From Bacteroidales bacterium (GTDB lineage Bacteria > Bacteroidota > Bacteroidia > Bacteroidales > JAADGE01), in contig JAIORQ010000009.1 of assembly GCA_021108035.1 (NCBI GenBank), forward strand, positions 1 to 64,000: a stretch of 64,000 nucleotides of DNA, in the 5' to 3' direction. The position numbers and the translations under genes were made by a program. This document shows, in pieces, positions 1 through 7,155 of the stretch. Below the pieces are notes generated by a model. That model saw only the letters and a program-made list of their open reading frames with translations, made no database searches and was not told where the DNA came from. Numbering within the stretch: the first letter of the stretch is position 1; every line of letters starts with the position of its first letter.

Positions 1-2
1 GA

Positions 3-878
3 GTAGGAACATTTTTTGACATTGAAAAAAGTTGCAGTAATTGGTACGACTACGGGGCAAGGTTCTATGATGCACAATTGGGGAGGTGGCATGTGGTGGA
101 TCCAATTTCTGATTTAGGATATGAGTGGTCTCCCTATAGGTATGCATTTGACAACCCAATTAATTTTATTGACCCTAATGGTATGTATGAAAGTCCAATT
201 TTTGATTTCGATGGTAATTACTTAGGGGATGACTCATATGGTTTTAATGGTACAGCATTATTTATGGACCAGAGTAGTTACTATGAAGGAATAACTCATA
301 ATGAAGCACTCGATATTGTAAGAGGAAATGGAGGTGCTGGTTATCCTTCATTAAGTGATGACGCAGAGAAAAATTATTGGAAGAATTATAAGATTCAAGA
401 ACAGTTATGGAAAGAGTCTAAATCAATTCAAAATGAATATACGGGGTCAAATGTTAATAATAGTAGTCAATGGAAGAACTATAATGAGGTAAACGCTTCA
501 TTAAATGTCGGAATAAACTATGCTGATGGTGGGGAGTATAATTTAATTAGCCATAAGTTAACAGGGTTTACTTATAACTCTCTATATGGTTTTGATGTAT
601 ATGATCCAAAATTAGGTTATGGAGACGATGATATGGATATGGGTTTTTCATATCAGCCAGTTTCATTATATAACCTTTCTTTTAATTATAACAAGTCTAA
701 AGGTAATTCAGGGTATCAACTTAAACTGCCATTATTTATAGGATTATGCCATTATAAGATTAACTTTGATAGTAATTTTAACATAAAGAGAGAATTCATA
801 GGAGTTGACTTCAGTGACGAATTCGGAATAATTTTGGTTGAAAGATGGAATTTTTCCTTTGGTAAAATAAAAGAATAA
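3..878 (+). CDS. RHS repeat-associated core protein, C-terminal part (5' truncated by window)
   Basis: The reading frame is open from base 3, so this is the tail of a larger protein that starts outside the window. The first about 45 residues carry the RHS-core signature ([15 protein letters not shown], then VDP, then the [10 protein letters not shown] end of the core). In polymorphic RHS proteins this core closes the YD-repeat shell and everything after it is the variable tip, often a toxin. Here the tip is about 220 residues, rich in Tyr, Asn and Asp, and I recognise no known nuclease, deaminase or other toxin motif in it. The next gene starts 2 bases after the stop, the usual place for an immunity gene. 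RHS identity is firm; toxin activity is inference. Confidence 0.85.
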   Translation, partial: VGTFFDIEKSCSNWYDYGARFYDAQLGRWHVVDPISDLGYEWSPYRYAFDNPINFIDPNGMYESPIFDFDGNYLGDDSYGFNGTALFMDQSSYYEGITHNEALDIVRGNGGAGYPSLSDDAEKNYWKNYKIQEQLWKESKSIQNEYTGSNVNNSSQWKNYNEVNASLNVGINYADGGEYNLISHKLTGFTYNSLYGFDVYDPKLGYGDDDMDMGFSYQPVSLYNLSFNYNKSKGNSGYQLKLPLFIGLCHYKINFDSNFNIKREFIGVDFSDEFGIILVERWNFSFGKIKE

Positions 879-880
879 TT

Positions 881-1228
881 ATGAAACTTAACTTAAAGAC
901 TGCAATAATATTAGCTGTAATTATATCAATTTTAATTGCTATAACAATAATAATAATAGTTAAAAAAGTAAGACACGAATATTCAGTTCCCATATTTGAA
1001 TATGTTTCAAAAGATCCTTTATTAATAAAGGAAATTGGTAATGTCATAAAAGTATCAGATGATGACAGTTTTGAAACATTCGTATTTAATGATACTACAC
1101 GTTGTGCAATTCTTTGGGTAATTGGAGAAAAAGCTGATGCTGAAATAAAAGTTTATGGTGAAAAAGGAAAAATTGAAAATTGGAACATTTATTCAATCGA
1201 AATTCTTGAAAAAAGAGATAAGAAATAG
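881..1228 (+). CDS. Small membrane-anchored protein, candidate RHS immunity protein
   Basis: 115 residues: an N-terminal membrane segment (about residues 8-27, very rich in Ile), then a soluble domain. The soluble part (short amphipathic stretch, then V-x-G-EKADAEIKVYGEKG and a W-x-I-YSIEI strand) resembles the small Coa1-like domain seen in many bacterial membrane proteins; this is a by-eye impression. It starts 2 bases after the RHS stop codon, so the two are probably co-transcribed. Position and small size fit an immunity protein, but the sequence alone does not show this. The region behind it (1229-1410) has only a short palindrome (TTCCGAAATATCGGAA, near 1274) and the recQ promoter. Confidence 0.6.
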   Translation: MKLNLKTAIILAVIISILIAITIIIIVKKVRHEYSVPIFEYVSKDPLLIKEIGNVIKVSDDDSFETFVFNDTTRCAILWVIGEKADAEIKVYGEKGKIENWNIYSIEILEKRDKK

Positions 1229-1356
1229 ATATTCCCCAGTTCGATTGAGGCTGTGCACTGTTCGACGGCCGGCTTCCGAAATATCGGAACAAGTCTTGGC
1301 TTCGTCGTTTTATCTAAATCAGAATAAATATAATTATAAATATTAATAAATACAAC

Positions 1357-1387
1357 TTGCCTAATTAAATTATAATACATATCTTTA
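1357..1387 (+). promoter_or_regulatory. Putative Bacteroidota-type promoter of recQ
   Basis: TTG at 1357-1359, a 20-base spacer, then TATCTTTA at 1380-1387, one mismatch from the TAnnTTTG -7 box. It sits 24 bases before the TTG start codon of recQ. Confidence 0.45.
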
Positions 1388-1410
1388 TTACTCAAAATCA
1401 ATTCTGAAAT

Positions 1411-3321
1411 TTGAGTACCTACAAACAAATATTGACCAAATATTGGGGTTATTCCGAGTTTAGACCTTTACAAGAGGAGATTATTAAATCATTTGCAGAT
1501 GAAAAAAAAGATGTTCTCGGATTATTGCCTACCGGAGGAGGTAAATCAATTATTTTCCAAGTACCCACACTTGCCAAAGAAGGTATGTGTTTGGTTGTTA
1601 CACCTTTAATTGCTTTAATGAAAGATCAAGTTGAGAATCTTAATCAACGTAATATAAAAGCAGCTGCGGTGTATTCCGGTATGTCAACCGGCGAAATTGA
1701 TTTGGTAATGAACAATGCCGTATTCGGAGCATATAAATTTTTATATCTGTCTCCTGAACGTCTCGCAACAAGAATGTTTATTACCAGATTGCCTGATATG
1801 AAGATCAACTATGTTGCCGTAGATGAGGCACATTGTATTTCTCAATGGGGTTACGATTTCCGACCTTCCTATTTAAATATTGCAAAAATAAGAGAATTTA
1901 TTCCCGATGTTCCTTTTATCGGATTAACGGCAACAGCTACACCGAGAGTTGCCGAAGATATTCAAGAGAAGCTTAATTTCAAGGAGAAAAATGTATTTCG
2001 TTTAAGTTTTGAGAGGAAGAATCTGATTTATGTGGTCAGAGAAGTTGAAGATAAATTGAAATATCTGTTAAAAATTGCTGTAAAGCAAGTCGGAACAGGC
2101 ATAATTTATGTCAGAAGCAGAAAATCTTCTTATGAAATTGCAAAATATCTGAACGAAAAAGGAATTAATGCAGATTATTATCATGCCGGAATTGATTCTG
2201 CTTTGAAAAACATTAAGCAAAATCGTTGGAAAACTAATAAGATTAGGGTAATAGTTGCAACAAATGCATTCGGAATGGGCATTGATAAACCGGATGTAAG
2301 GTTTGTTATACATTATGATATGCCGGATTCTCCTGAAGCGTATTTTCAAGAAGCAGGGCGGGGGGGAAGAGACGGTAAAGCTTCCTATGCTGTTTTATTA
2401 TTTCAAAAAGCAGATATAATTAATCTTAAAAAAAGAATTTCTTCAAACTTTCCTGAAATAAAAACCATTAAAGATGTTTATAATGCTGTTTGTAATTATT
2501 ATGAAATTCCTGTCGGCAAAGGTAAAGGCTTGATCAGGCTTTTCAGCATCCGTGATTTTGTAACAAAATTTAAAATGCAAATCAAAGCAGTATTGAGTAG
2601 CTTGAAAGTGCTTCAGAATGAGGGGTATATTGATTTTACTGAAGATGATTTTACACCGTCAAAGGTTTTCTTTTCTGTAAGCAGGGACGATCTTTACAAA
2701 TACCAAGTAGCTAATAAACAATTTGATGATTTTATTAAGTTACTCTTAAGATTATACACAGGATTGTTTTCGAATTACACTTCAATTGATGAAGAATATT
2801 TGGCTAAGCGTGCAAATACTAAAACGGAAATAATTTATAATTATTTGGAACTTTTGGCAAAACAAGAGATTATAAAATATGTTCCGCAAAGGAAAACGCC
2901 TTTTATTATTTTTACATCAGAAAGATTGGAAGATAAGAACTTATTTATTTCCAAGGAAAATTATGAAAAACGAAAAGAACGTTATTTTAACAGGGTAAAT
3001 GCCATATTACACTACGCCGAAAGTACTGCTAAATGCAGAAGTCAGATTTTGTTGTCTTATTTTGGAGAAAAAAATCCGTACAGATGCGGTGAGTGTGATG
3101 TATGCCGAAGAAGAAATAAATTAGATTTAAGCACTTATGAATTTGATCTGGTAAATAGTGAAGTAAAAGCATTACTGGTAAAAGCCCCAATGGATATTGA
3201 TGTTTTGGTAGATCAGGTAAATTGTGATGACAAAAAAGTAATTAAGGTTATCCGTTGGTTAATTGATAATGAAAAGATTGAATATACAATTGATAAACGA
3301 TTGACTTGGGTATCTGTATAA
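1411..3321 (+). CDS. recQ: RecQ family ATP-dependent DNA helicase
   Basis: 636 residues. A 3'-5' superfamily 2 helicase acting in recombination and repair of stalled forks. Visible motifs: a Q-motif-like start (FRPLQEEII), Walker A LLPTGGGKS near residue 40, DEAH near 137 followed by the RecQ aromatic-loop region (CISQWGYDFRPSY), TATATPRV (motif III), GIIYVRSRKS (motif IV), and motif VI QEAGRGGRDG. A Zn-binding set CGECDVCRR lies near residue 560 with an earlier Cys in KCRSQ, followed by a short winged-helix-like tail. There is no clear HRDC domain. The start is TTG, chosen because it directly precedes the conserved N-terminus (MSTYKQILTKYWGY). It ends at a terminator shared with the convergent cold-shock gene. 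Confidence 0.95.
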   Translation: MSTYKQILTKYWGYSEFRPLQEEIIKSFADEKKDVLGLLPTGGGKSIIFQVPTLAKEGMCLVVTPLIALMKDQVENLNQRNIKAAAVYSGMSTGEIDLVMNNAVFGAYKFLYLSPERLATRMFITRLPDMKINYVAVDEAHCISQWGYDFRPSYLNIAKIREFIPDVPFIGLTATATPRVAEDIQEKLNFKEKNVFRLSFERKNLIYVVREVEDKLKYLLKIAVKQVGTGIIYVRSRKSSYEIAKYLNEKGINADYYHAGIDSALKNIKQNRWKTNKIRVIVATNAFGMGIDKPDVRFVIHYDMPDSPEAYFQEAGRGGRDGKASYAVLLFQKADIINLKKRISSNFPEIKTIKDVYNAVCNYYEIPVGKGKGLIRLFSIRDFVTKFKMQIKAVLSSLKVLQNEGYIDFTEDDFTPSKVFFSVSRDDLYKYQVANKQFDDFIKLLLRLYTGLFSNYTSIDEEYLAKRANTKTEIIYNYLELLAKQEIIKYVPQRKTPFIIFTSERLEDKNLFISKENYEKRKERYFNRVNAILHYAESTAKCRSQILLSYFGEKNPYRCGECDVCRRRNKLDLSTYEFDLVNSEVKALLVKAPMDIDVLVDQVNCDDKKVIKVIRWLIDNEKIEYTIDKRLTWVSV

Positions 3322-3329
3322 TAATTAAA

Positions 3330-3358
3330 AAAGGCAAAGTTGTTAAAACTTTGCCTTT
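3330..3358. terminator. Bidirectional intrinsic terminator between recQ and the cold-shock gene
   Basis: A perfect 12-bp stem (AAAGGCAAAGTT / AACTTTGCCTTT) around a 5-base loop, flanked by A-rich and T-rich sequence on either side. It lies between two convergent genes and can serve both. Confidence 0.85.
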
Positions 3359-3396
3359 AATTTAGCAGTTGTTACTTAAGATAAAATATATATTAT

Positions 3397-3588
3397 TTAA
3401 GCTAATTTCACATCTACTGCATTAAGACCTTTACGGCCTTCTTGTAATTCGAAAGTAACTTCATCGTTTTCTTTTACTTTGTCAATTATACCGCTTACAT
3501 GTACGAAGTATTCTTCCTCAGTTTCATTGTCAATAATGAATCCGAAACCTTTAGTTTCGTTAAAAAATTTAACTTTTCCTGTTTTCAT
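3397..3588 (-). CDS. Cold-shock domain protein (CspA family)
   Basis: 63 residues, the full usual length of a single cold-shock domain. The RNP1 motif KGFGFI and the RNP2 region YFVHVS, which bind single-stranded RNA or DNA, are both present, as is the conserved start TGKVKFFNETKG. Such proteins act as RNA chaperones or antiterminators. The gene has its own -7 box just upstream (3617-3624) and stands alone, converging on recQ. Confidence 0.95.
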   Translation of the reverse strand: MKTGKVKFFNETKGFGFIIDNETEEEYFVHVSGIIDKVKENDEVTFELQEGRKGLNAVDVKLA

Positions 3589-3616
3589 AAAAATAATGTT
3601 ATTTAATAAATTTGTG

Positions 3617-3624
3617 CAAAGATA
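3617..3624 (-). promoter_or_regulatory. -7 box (TATCTTTG) of the cold-shock gene
   Basis: On the minus strand TATCTTTG matches the Bacteroidota sigma-A -7 consensus TAnnTTTG, 29 bases upstream of the ATG. The same octamer precedes the three TA modules at 5416, 6311 and 7066. Confidence 0.55.
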
Positions 3625-3913
3625 TAATAATTATAGAATAAGCAGTAAAAAAAAAATATTTTTTGAATTTTAATCTGTTTTATCTATAGATCAGTAACTA
3701 AAGTAACTTCAATTTCTGAAATATTTTTAATTTTATTATCGTTGGTAAAAAAAATGCTGCAATTGTTATGTATTGCTGAAGCAAGTTGTAAAGCATCAGG
3801 TGTTTTCAGAAAGCTGTATTTTGCTCTTAATTTGTAAGTGGTTTTTGCTATTTGAATTGAAACGGGTTCAATATTAAATTTACAAAAATCCAATAGTTTA
3901 TTAAAATCTTTTA

Positions 3914-4880
3914 TAGGTATAGGCGTTTAAAGCACACTGTTTTTTTGTAGTTTTGCTGTATGATAGATAAAAAATTTATTGGTGTGGTATTATTTGATTT
4001 TATTAAGACTTTTAAAGCAGACGAAGACTGCATGGAATATTTATCTTCAATTAAATGGGCAGATGGTTACCGATGCAAGAAATGTGGCAATACTAATTTT
4101 TGTAAAGGCAGGAAACCATTTTCCAGAAGATGTACTCGTTGTAAATACGATGAAAGTCCTACTGTAAACACCATGTTTGATAAATGTAAGTTTCCATTAT
4201 TAACAGCTTTTCATATTGCATTTAAAATAAGTACAAAAAAGAAAGGTATGTCAACATTAGAATTGCACCGAGAATTTGGACTGCGGCAAAAAACATGTTG
4301 GAATTTTAAGAAGAAGATACAAATTATAATGAAAAGCAGTCAGAGATTTCCATTAACAGGAGAAGTACATGTAGATGAATTTTTTATTGGCGGGCCGGAA
4401 AAGAATATGCAAGGAAGAGGAGCAGAAAAGAAAAGGTTGGTTGTAATTGCGATTGAAAAGGTTGCTGATGGTATTGGCAGAGCTTATGGAGAAGTAATTG
4501 AAAATGCATCTTCAAAAGCATTATTACCATTTTTCAGATCATATATTAAACCAAACACTAAGATACTAACTGACGAATGGAATGGATATAAACCATTATT
4601 AAAAGAATATCCAAATATGTTGCAAATACCATCAGACAAAGGCAATAATTTTCCAGACCTTCATATTCACATTATGAATTTAAAAGGTTGGCTTAGAGGA
4701 ATACACCATCATTGTAGCAAAGAACATTTGCAAGGTTACTTAGATGAATTTCATTTTAGACATAATAGAAGAAATAATATGGATACAATATTCCATAAGC
4801 TTATTGAAAGAATGGTTAATAAAAAGCTTATATGCTAATATTACTGCGATACAAAAGTGTGCACTAAACGCCTATACCTA
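3914..4880 (+). mobile_element. IS1595-family insertion sequence, 967 bp, complete
   Basis: The terminal inverted repeats begin TAGGTATAGGCGTTTA on both ends (16 bp perfect, then a 3-bp difference, then CACACT). Both ends are flanked by the 8-bp direct repeat ATCTTTTA (3906-3913 and 4881-4888), the target-duplication length typical of IS1595. It carries one gene, an ISXO2-like transposase. It interrupts a PIN toxin gene in reverse orientation. Confidence 0.92.
3960..4838 (+). CDS. IS1595-family transposase (ISXO2-like)
   Basis: 292 residues. The N-terminal zinc ribbon has the pairs CKKC and CTRC within the first 65 residues. It is followed by an ISXO2-like catalytic domain with VDEFFIGG (first Asp), a second Asp in LTDEWNGY, and the family's C-terminal signature WLRGIHHHCS...YLDEFHFRHNRR. 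The protein is full length with no frameshift, so the element may be active. A -7-like TAGTTTTG box (3948-3955) sits almost directly before the ATG, suggesting a leaderless or near-leaderless message. Confidence 0.93.
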   Translation: MIDKKFIGVVLFDFIKTFKADEDCMEYLSSIKWADGYRCKKCGNTNFCKGRKPFSRRCTRCKYDESPTVNTMFDKCKFPLLTAFHIAFKISTKKKGMSTLELHREFGLRQKTCWNFKKKIQIIMKSSQRFPLTGEVHVDEFFIGGPEKNMQGRGAEKKRLVVIAIEKVADGIGRAYGEVIENASSKALLPFFRSYIKPNTKILTDEWNGYKPLLKEYPNMLQIPSDKGNNFPDLHIHIMNLKGWLRGIHHHCSKEHLQGYLDEFHFRHNRRNNMDTIFHKLIERMVNKKLIC

Positions 4881-5067
4881 ATCTTTTATTATGTCTAATC
4901 TTTCTGATTTGTATGGTTTTACACCAAATTCAGCAATTGTAACTACACTCGTAAATAATTTTGTATCTTTTTTTATATGTTGAGCAAGCCAATTTTTTGT
5001 TTGCTCATAGAACTTATCATTTTTTTCTATAAGATATATAAGAGGAGCAGTATCAAAAAATATTTTG

Positions 5068-5385
5068 TTAAAATCTGTCATCTTTTCTTAAATTATTTAT
5101 ATATTCTTGTGCATCTTCTTTCCATAAGCCTTTTGCAATACCACAATATTTGTCAAGCTCATCCAAAATATTTTTATCGTAATTATTATCTTTTTCATTC
5201 TTCTTTACATTAAAAATAGTATTGTAATGAAACAATTGCATCAAATTATTTCTTTTATCTTCGTTTAAACTTGATAATAAAAGATAATATCCAAGTTGTT
5301 GTTTTTGCTCTTTTGTGAAATTTTCAATTTGTTCAATTACTTCTTGATAAGTCATATTTTTGTATTTTAAAGTTTGTATTTCCAT
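5068..5385 (-). CDS. Antitoxin partner of the split PIN toxin
   Basis: 105 residues, hydrophilic, with no recognised DNA-binding fold. It overlaps the start of the PIN toxin by 14 bases, the standard antitoxin-first layout. The C-terminal part (GLWKEDAQEYINNLRKDDRF) looks like the acidic/basic toxin-wrapping tail seen in Bacteroidota VapB-like proteins. Its first nine residues (MEIQTLKYK) and its promoter are nearly identical to those of the antitoxin at 6059-6280, although the rest of the two proteins differs. With its toxin broken, it may now act only as an orphan antitoxin. Confidence 0.7.
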   Translation of the reverse strand: MEIQTLKYKNMTYQEVIEQIENFTKEQKQQLGYYLLLSSLNEDKRNNLMQLFHYNTIFNVKKNEKDNNYDKNILDELDKYCGIAKGLWKEDAQEYINNLRKDDRF

Positions 5386-5439
5386 TTTGTTTACTTTTTT
5401 ATATATCTGTATTTACAAAGATATGATTTTTTGCTGATA
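5360..5439. repeat. 80-bp direct repeat, copy 1 (promoter plus first codons of antitoxin)
   Basis: About 77 of 80 bases match 6255-6334. The repeat covers the -7 box, the 5' leader and the codons for MEIQTLKYK. Confidence 0.9.
5416..5423 (-). promoter_or_regulatory. -7 box (TATCTTTG) of the first TA module
   Basis: Minus-strand TATCTTTG, a TAnnTTTG match, 31 bases upstream of the antitoxin ATG at 5385. Confidence 0.5.
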
Positions 5440-5534
5440 TTTAATTTTAATCTTTTCATAAATCAGCACTGACAAGTTTTTGCAACATATCAGCACTGAA
5501 ATAATTTATAGATTATAAGATATTCTTATAAATC

Positions 5535-5648
5535 TACTCAACCGTTACATACATACCGCCTTTTTGTGAATAAATTGTTGCATCATACATTGCTTCGCAA
5601 TATGTCGGCGGCATCCAAAATTTGCCGGCATAACTTGCATTCAGCATT
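5535..5648 (-). pseudogene. Fossil 3' end of an alpha-2-macroglobulin gene
   Basis: The minus strand encodes 37 codons identical in protein sequence to the last residues of the live alpha-2-macroglobulin gene (7156-12705), from MLNASYAGKFW to GGMYVTVE and stop. The DNA differs at about eight codons plus the stop codon (TAG versus TAA), and every difference is synonymous. Homology stops at 5648, two bases from the stop of the neighbouring vapC. It has no 5' part and cannot be a gene. The pattern suggests it was once the end of a working second copy or allele. Confidence 0.88.
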
Positions 5649-5650
5649 GT

Positions 5651-6046
5651 TTATATTATTTGTTCTGTTAATAAGCCTTCAATTAATTTGAAATGCTTGT
5701 CATCAGATAATAAAACAGCATTATGTTCAATTGTATGAGCAGCTATCCAAATATCGTTTTCAGGAATAGGCTTGCCTTTTGTTTTAAGTTGTGTTTTTAT
5801 TATTCCGTATATTTTTGATGTGGACTTTGTAACCGGTATAATAGAACAAGATTTTGAAAATGAAATAAGCTGTTTTATATGTTTTTCTTTGTTTGTTGCA
5901 TTTTCAACACCATATGAAAGTTCACCATAAACTATTGAAGAAATATTTAATTGTTCAATTTCATTAAGTTTATCTAATGTCTGTTGATTCCCGCGAAATA
6001 AATTGACAACAACATTTGTATCAAGTAAATAGAATTTATTTTTCAT
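5651..6046 (-). CDS. vapC: VapC-type PIN-domain toxin, intact
   Basis: 131 residues, standard VapC length. The PIN active-site residues are visible: D in LLDTNVVVNLF (about residue 9), E in VYGELSYG (about 42), D in IPENDIWIAAH (about 99) and D in LLSDDKHF. VapC toxins are usually Mg-dependent tRNA or rRNA endonucleases. It lies 12 bases downstream of its antitoxin. Its stop codon abuts the alpha-2-macroglobulin fossil. This is the only TA pair of the island that looks fully intact. Confidence 0.9.
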   Translation of the reverse strand: MKNKFYLLDTNVVVNLFRGNQQTLDKLNEIEQLNISSIVYGELSYGVENATNKEKHIKQLISFSKSCSIIPVTKSTSKIYGIIKTQLKTKGKPIPENDIWIAAHTIEHNAVLLSDDKHFKLIEGLLTEQII

Positions 6047-6058
6047 TTGTTTAAGGTA

Positions 6059-6280
6059 TTACCATTCTTTTATATCAACCTTTTCACAATCTTTGATAAT
6101 TTCCGATATTTCATCAGCTTCTTCATTATCCCATATACCTGCAAATTGCATCCATGCCGACTTGCTGTTTTTCTTGTTTTTTAATTTATCCAAAAAATTG
6201 TTCAGACTTAATAAAATATCCGGATTGTTAATTTTAATAATTTCTTCAATAAACTTGTATTTTAAAGTTTGTATTTCCAT
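6059..6280 (-). CDS. vapB: VapB-like antitoxin
   Basis: 73 residues. The C-terminal motif FAGIWDNEEADEISEIIKD...EW is typical of short antitoxins paired with PIN toxins: a Trp-containing patch, an acidic helix, and a final Trp. It precedes vapC by 12 bases. The first nine residues (MEIQTLKYK) and the promoter are shared with the antitoxin at 5068-5385. Confidence 0.8.
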   Translation of the reverse strand: MEIQTLKYKFIEEIIKINNPDILLSLNNFLDKLKNKKNSKSAWMQFAGIWDNEEADEISEIIKDCEKVDIKEW

Positions 6281-6334
6281 TTTGTTTGCTTTTTTATAAA
6301 TCTGTATTTACAAAGATACGATTTTTTGCTGATA
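6255..6334. repeat. 80-bp direct repeat, copy 2 (promoter plus first codons of vapB)
   Basis: Pairs with 5360-5439; about three mismatches in 80 bases. Downstream of the ninth codon the two genes are unrelated by eye. Confidence 0.9.
6311..6318 (-). promoter_or_regulatory. -7 box (TATCTTTG) of vapBC
   Basis: TAnnTTTG match on the minus strand, 31 bases before the vapB ATG, inside the 80-bp repeat. Confidence 0.5.
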
Positions 6335-6344
6335 CTAAATTAAA

Positions 6345-6737
6345 TCAAATATCATTTGATATTATCCAATTAATAAAATCATTTATATAAATTTCATTAG
6401 TTAATTCTAATACTGTTTTATTTTCTAAATGTTTATGAGGAACAAGTTTGTTAATATTTTTATTTGGTATTTTTTTTTATTTCATTTTAATTGCCCTAAT
6501 ATCTTGTGAATTGTCAAAACCAACTAAAACATATTCGTCTTTCAGAATATAGTAATTATATTTTCTGTAATCAGGGCTTGTAAGTTCGGTAATAAATATT
6601 CTGTAATTTTTATAAGCAGCATTTACTCTCAAAATTTGTCTTTGCGGCGTGTGGTCAATAGTAGATTCAACATTTGAGAAAAATTCATTAATTTGACTGA
6701 TTATATTGCTAAAATATTTTGAAGTTTCTGTTTCCAA
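6345..6737 (-). pseudogene. tumE: TumE-like toxin gene with an internal in-frame stop
   Basis: The open part (6477-6737) gives 86 residues ending DNSQDIRAIKMK and then TAA. Reading straight on in the same frame gives 43 more residues (KKIPNKNINK, then LVPHKHLENKTV, ending INWIISNDI) and a TGA at 6345. The PHKH motif and following helix look like the normal C-terminus of TumE-family toxins, which end with a His-rich PHxKH segment. One TAA at codon 87, next to a nine-A run, therefore truncates an otherwise complete protein of about 130 residues. The paired antitoxin gene overlaps by 37 bases. Probably an inactivated toxin; recoding or a sequencing error cannot be excluded. Confidence 0.75.
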
Positions 6738-7036
6738 TCTTTTATTCCTTTATAGTTAAATTTCCAATCAATTAAATCATCTTCCCAATTTCTAAAATCT
6801 TTTTTTTGTTCTAATTCTGATATATAATCTTCATTTGTTGCGACTTTTTCTGCAAATGCTTCAAAATCAAGATTGTATTTTTTTTTGTAAATTTTATCTT
6901 TAGTAGATAGATCCATTAACTTTGTAGTAATTAGGTCAATAACATATCTTTTGAAAGCAATATTTGTTGCAGTTTCAATATCTGTAAAAGATTTAATTGT
7001 TTCAATATATTTATCGTTAACAGTTATTGTTGTCAT
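6701..7036 (-). CDS. tumA: TumA-like antitoxin
   Basis: 111 residues. The C-terminal segment SELEQKKDFRNWEDDLIDWKF has the acidic, Trp-rich pattern of antitoxins of the TumA type. The gene overlaps the following tumE by 37 bases, so the two are translationally linked. Family assignment is by eye. Own promoter box at 7066-7073. Confidence 0.65.
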   Translation of the reverse strand: MTTITVNDKYIETIKSFTDIETATNIAFKRYVIDLITTKLMDLSTKDKIYKKKYNLDFEAFAEKVATNEDYISELEQKKDFRNWEDDLIDWKFNYKGIKDWKQKLQNILAI

Positions 7037-7065
7037 AGTTTATTATTCTTTTACTGTTTATTTAA

Positions 7066-7073
7066 CAAAGATA
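7066..7073 (-). promoter_or_regulatory. -7 box (TATCTTTG) of the tumAE module
   Basis: Minus-strand TAnnTTTG match, 30 bases upstream of the tumA ATG at 7036. Confidence 0.45.
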
Positions 7074-7110
7074 CAAAAAAAACTGATAAGTTATAAAAAT
7101 CTGTTAAATA

Positions 7111-7141
7111 CCCGTCTGACCGCTAGGAGCGGTCGGACGGG
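7111..7141. terminator. Strong hairpin downstream of alpha-2-macroglobulin
   Basis: A 14-bp stem (CCCGTCTGACCGCT / AGCGGTCGGACGGG, one G-U type mismatch) with a 3-base loop, followed by T5 on the plus strand. It lies just past the stop of the minus-strand macroglobulin gene. The words CCCGTCTGACCG also occur in the 131-bp element at 54771-54901. Confidence 0.65.
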
Positions 7142-7155
7142 TTTTTATAATATCT

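Larger units (their letters stand above)
3684..5081 (-). pseudogene. PIN-domain toxin gene (VapC-like) split by an IS1595-family element
   Basis: The 5' half lies at 4881-5081 and starts MTDFNKIFFDTAPLIYLIEK. The 3' half lies at 3684-3913 and ends FFTNDNK...LVTDL. Removing the element at 3914-4880 and one copy of its 8-bp target duplication joins them in frame (...LDIIKD-FNKLLDFC...) to give a 140-residue protein. All four expected PIN acidic positions are then present: D in FFDTAP, E in TIAEF, D in TPDALQL and D in FFTNDN. PIN proteins are usually RNA endonucleases silenced by a partner antitoxin. The antitoxin gene at 5068-5385 overlaps the start. The halves show no other damage, so the insertion looks recent. 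A 67-residue N-terminal peptide could still be made, but it lacks half the active site. Confidence 0.9.

Noticed and set aside
1229..1340. Locally GC-rich text with palindrome TTCCGAAATATCGGAA as a possible mobile-element end
   Set aside because: No inverted partner and no flanking direct repeat could be found.
7111..7141. CCCGTCTGACCG hairpin as an attachment site for the TA island
   Set aside because: It behaves as a terminator of the macroglobulin gene, and no second copy flanks the island; the word recurs only in the 131-bp element at 54771.
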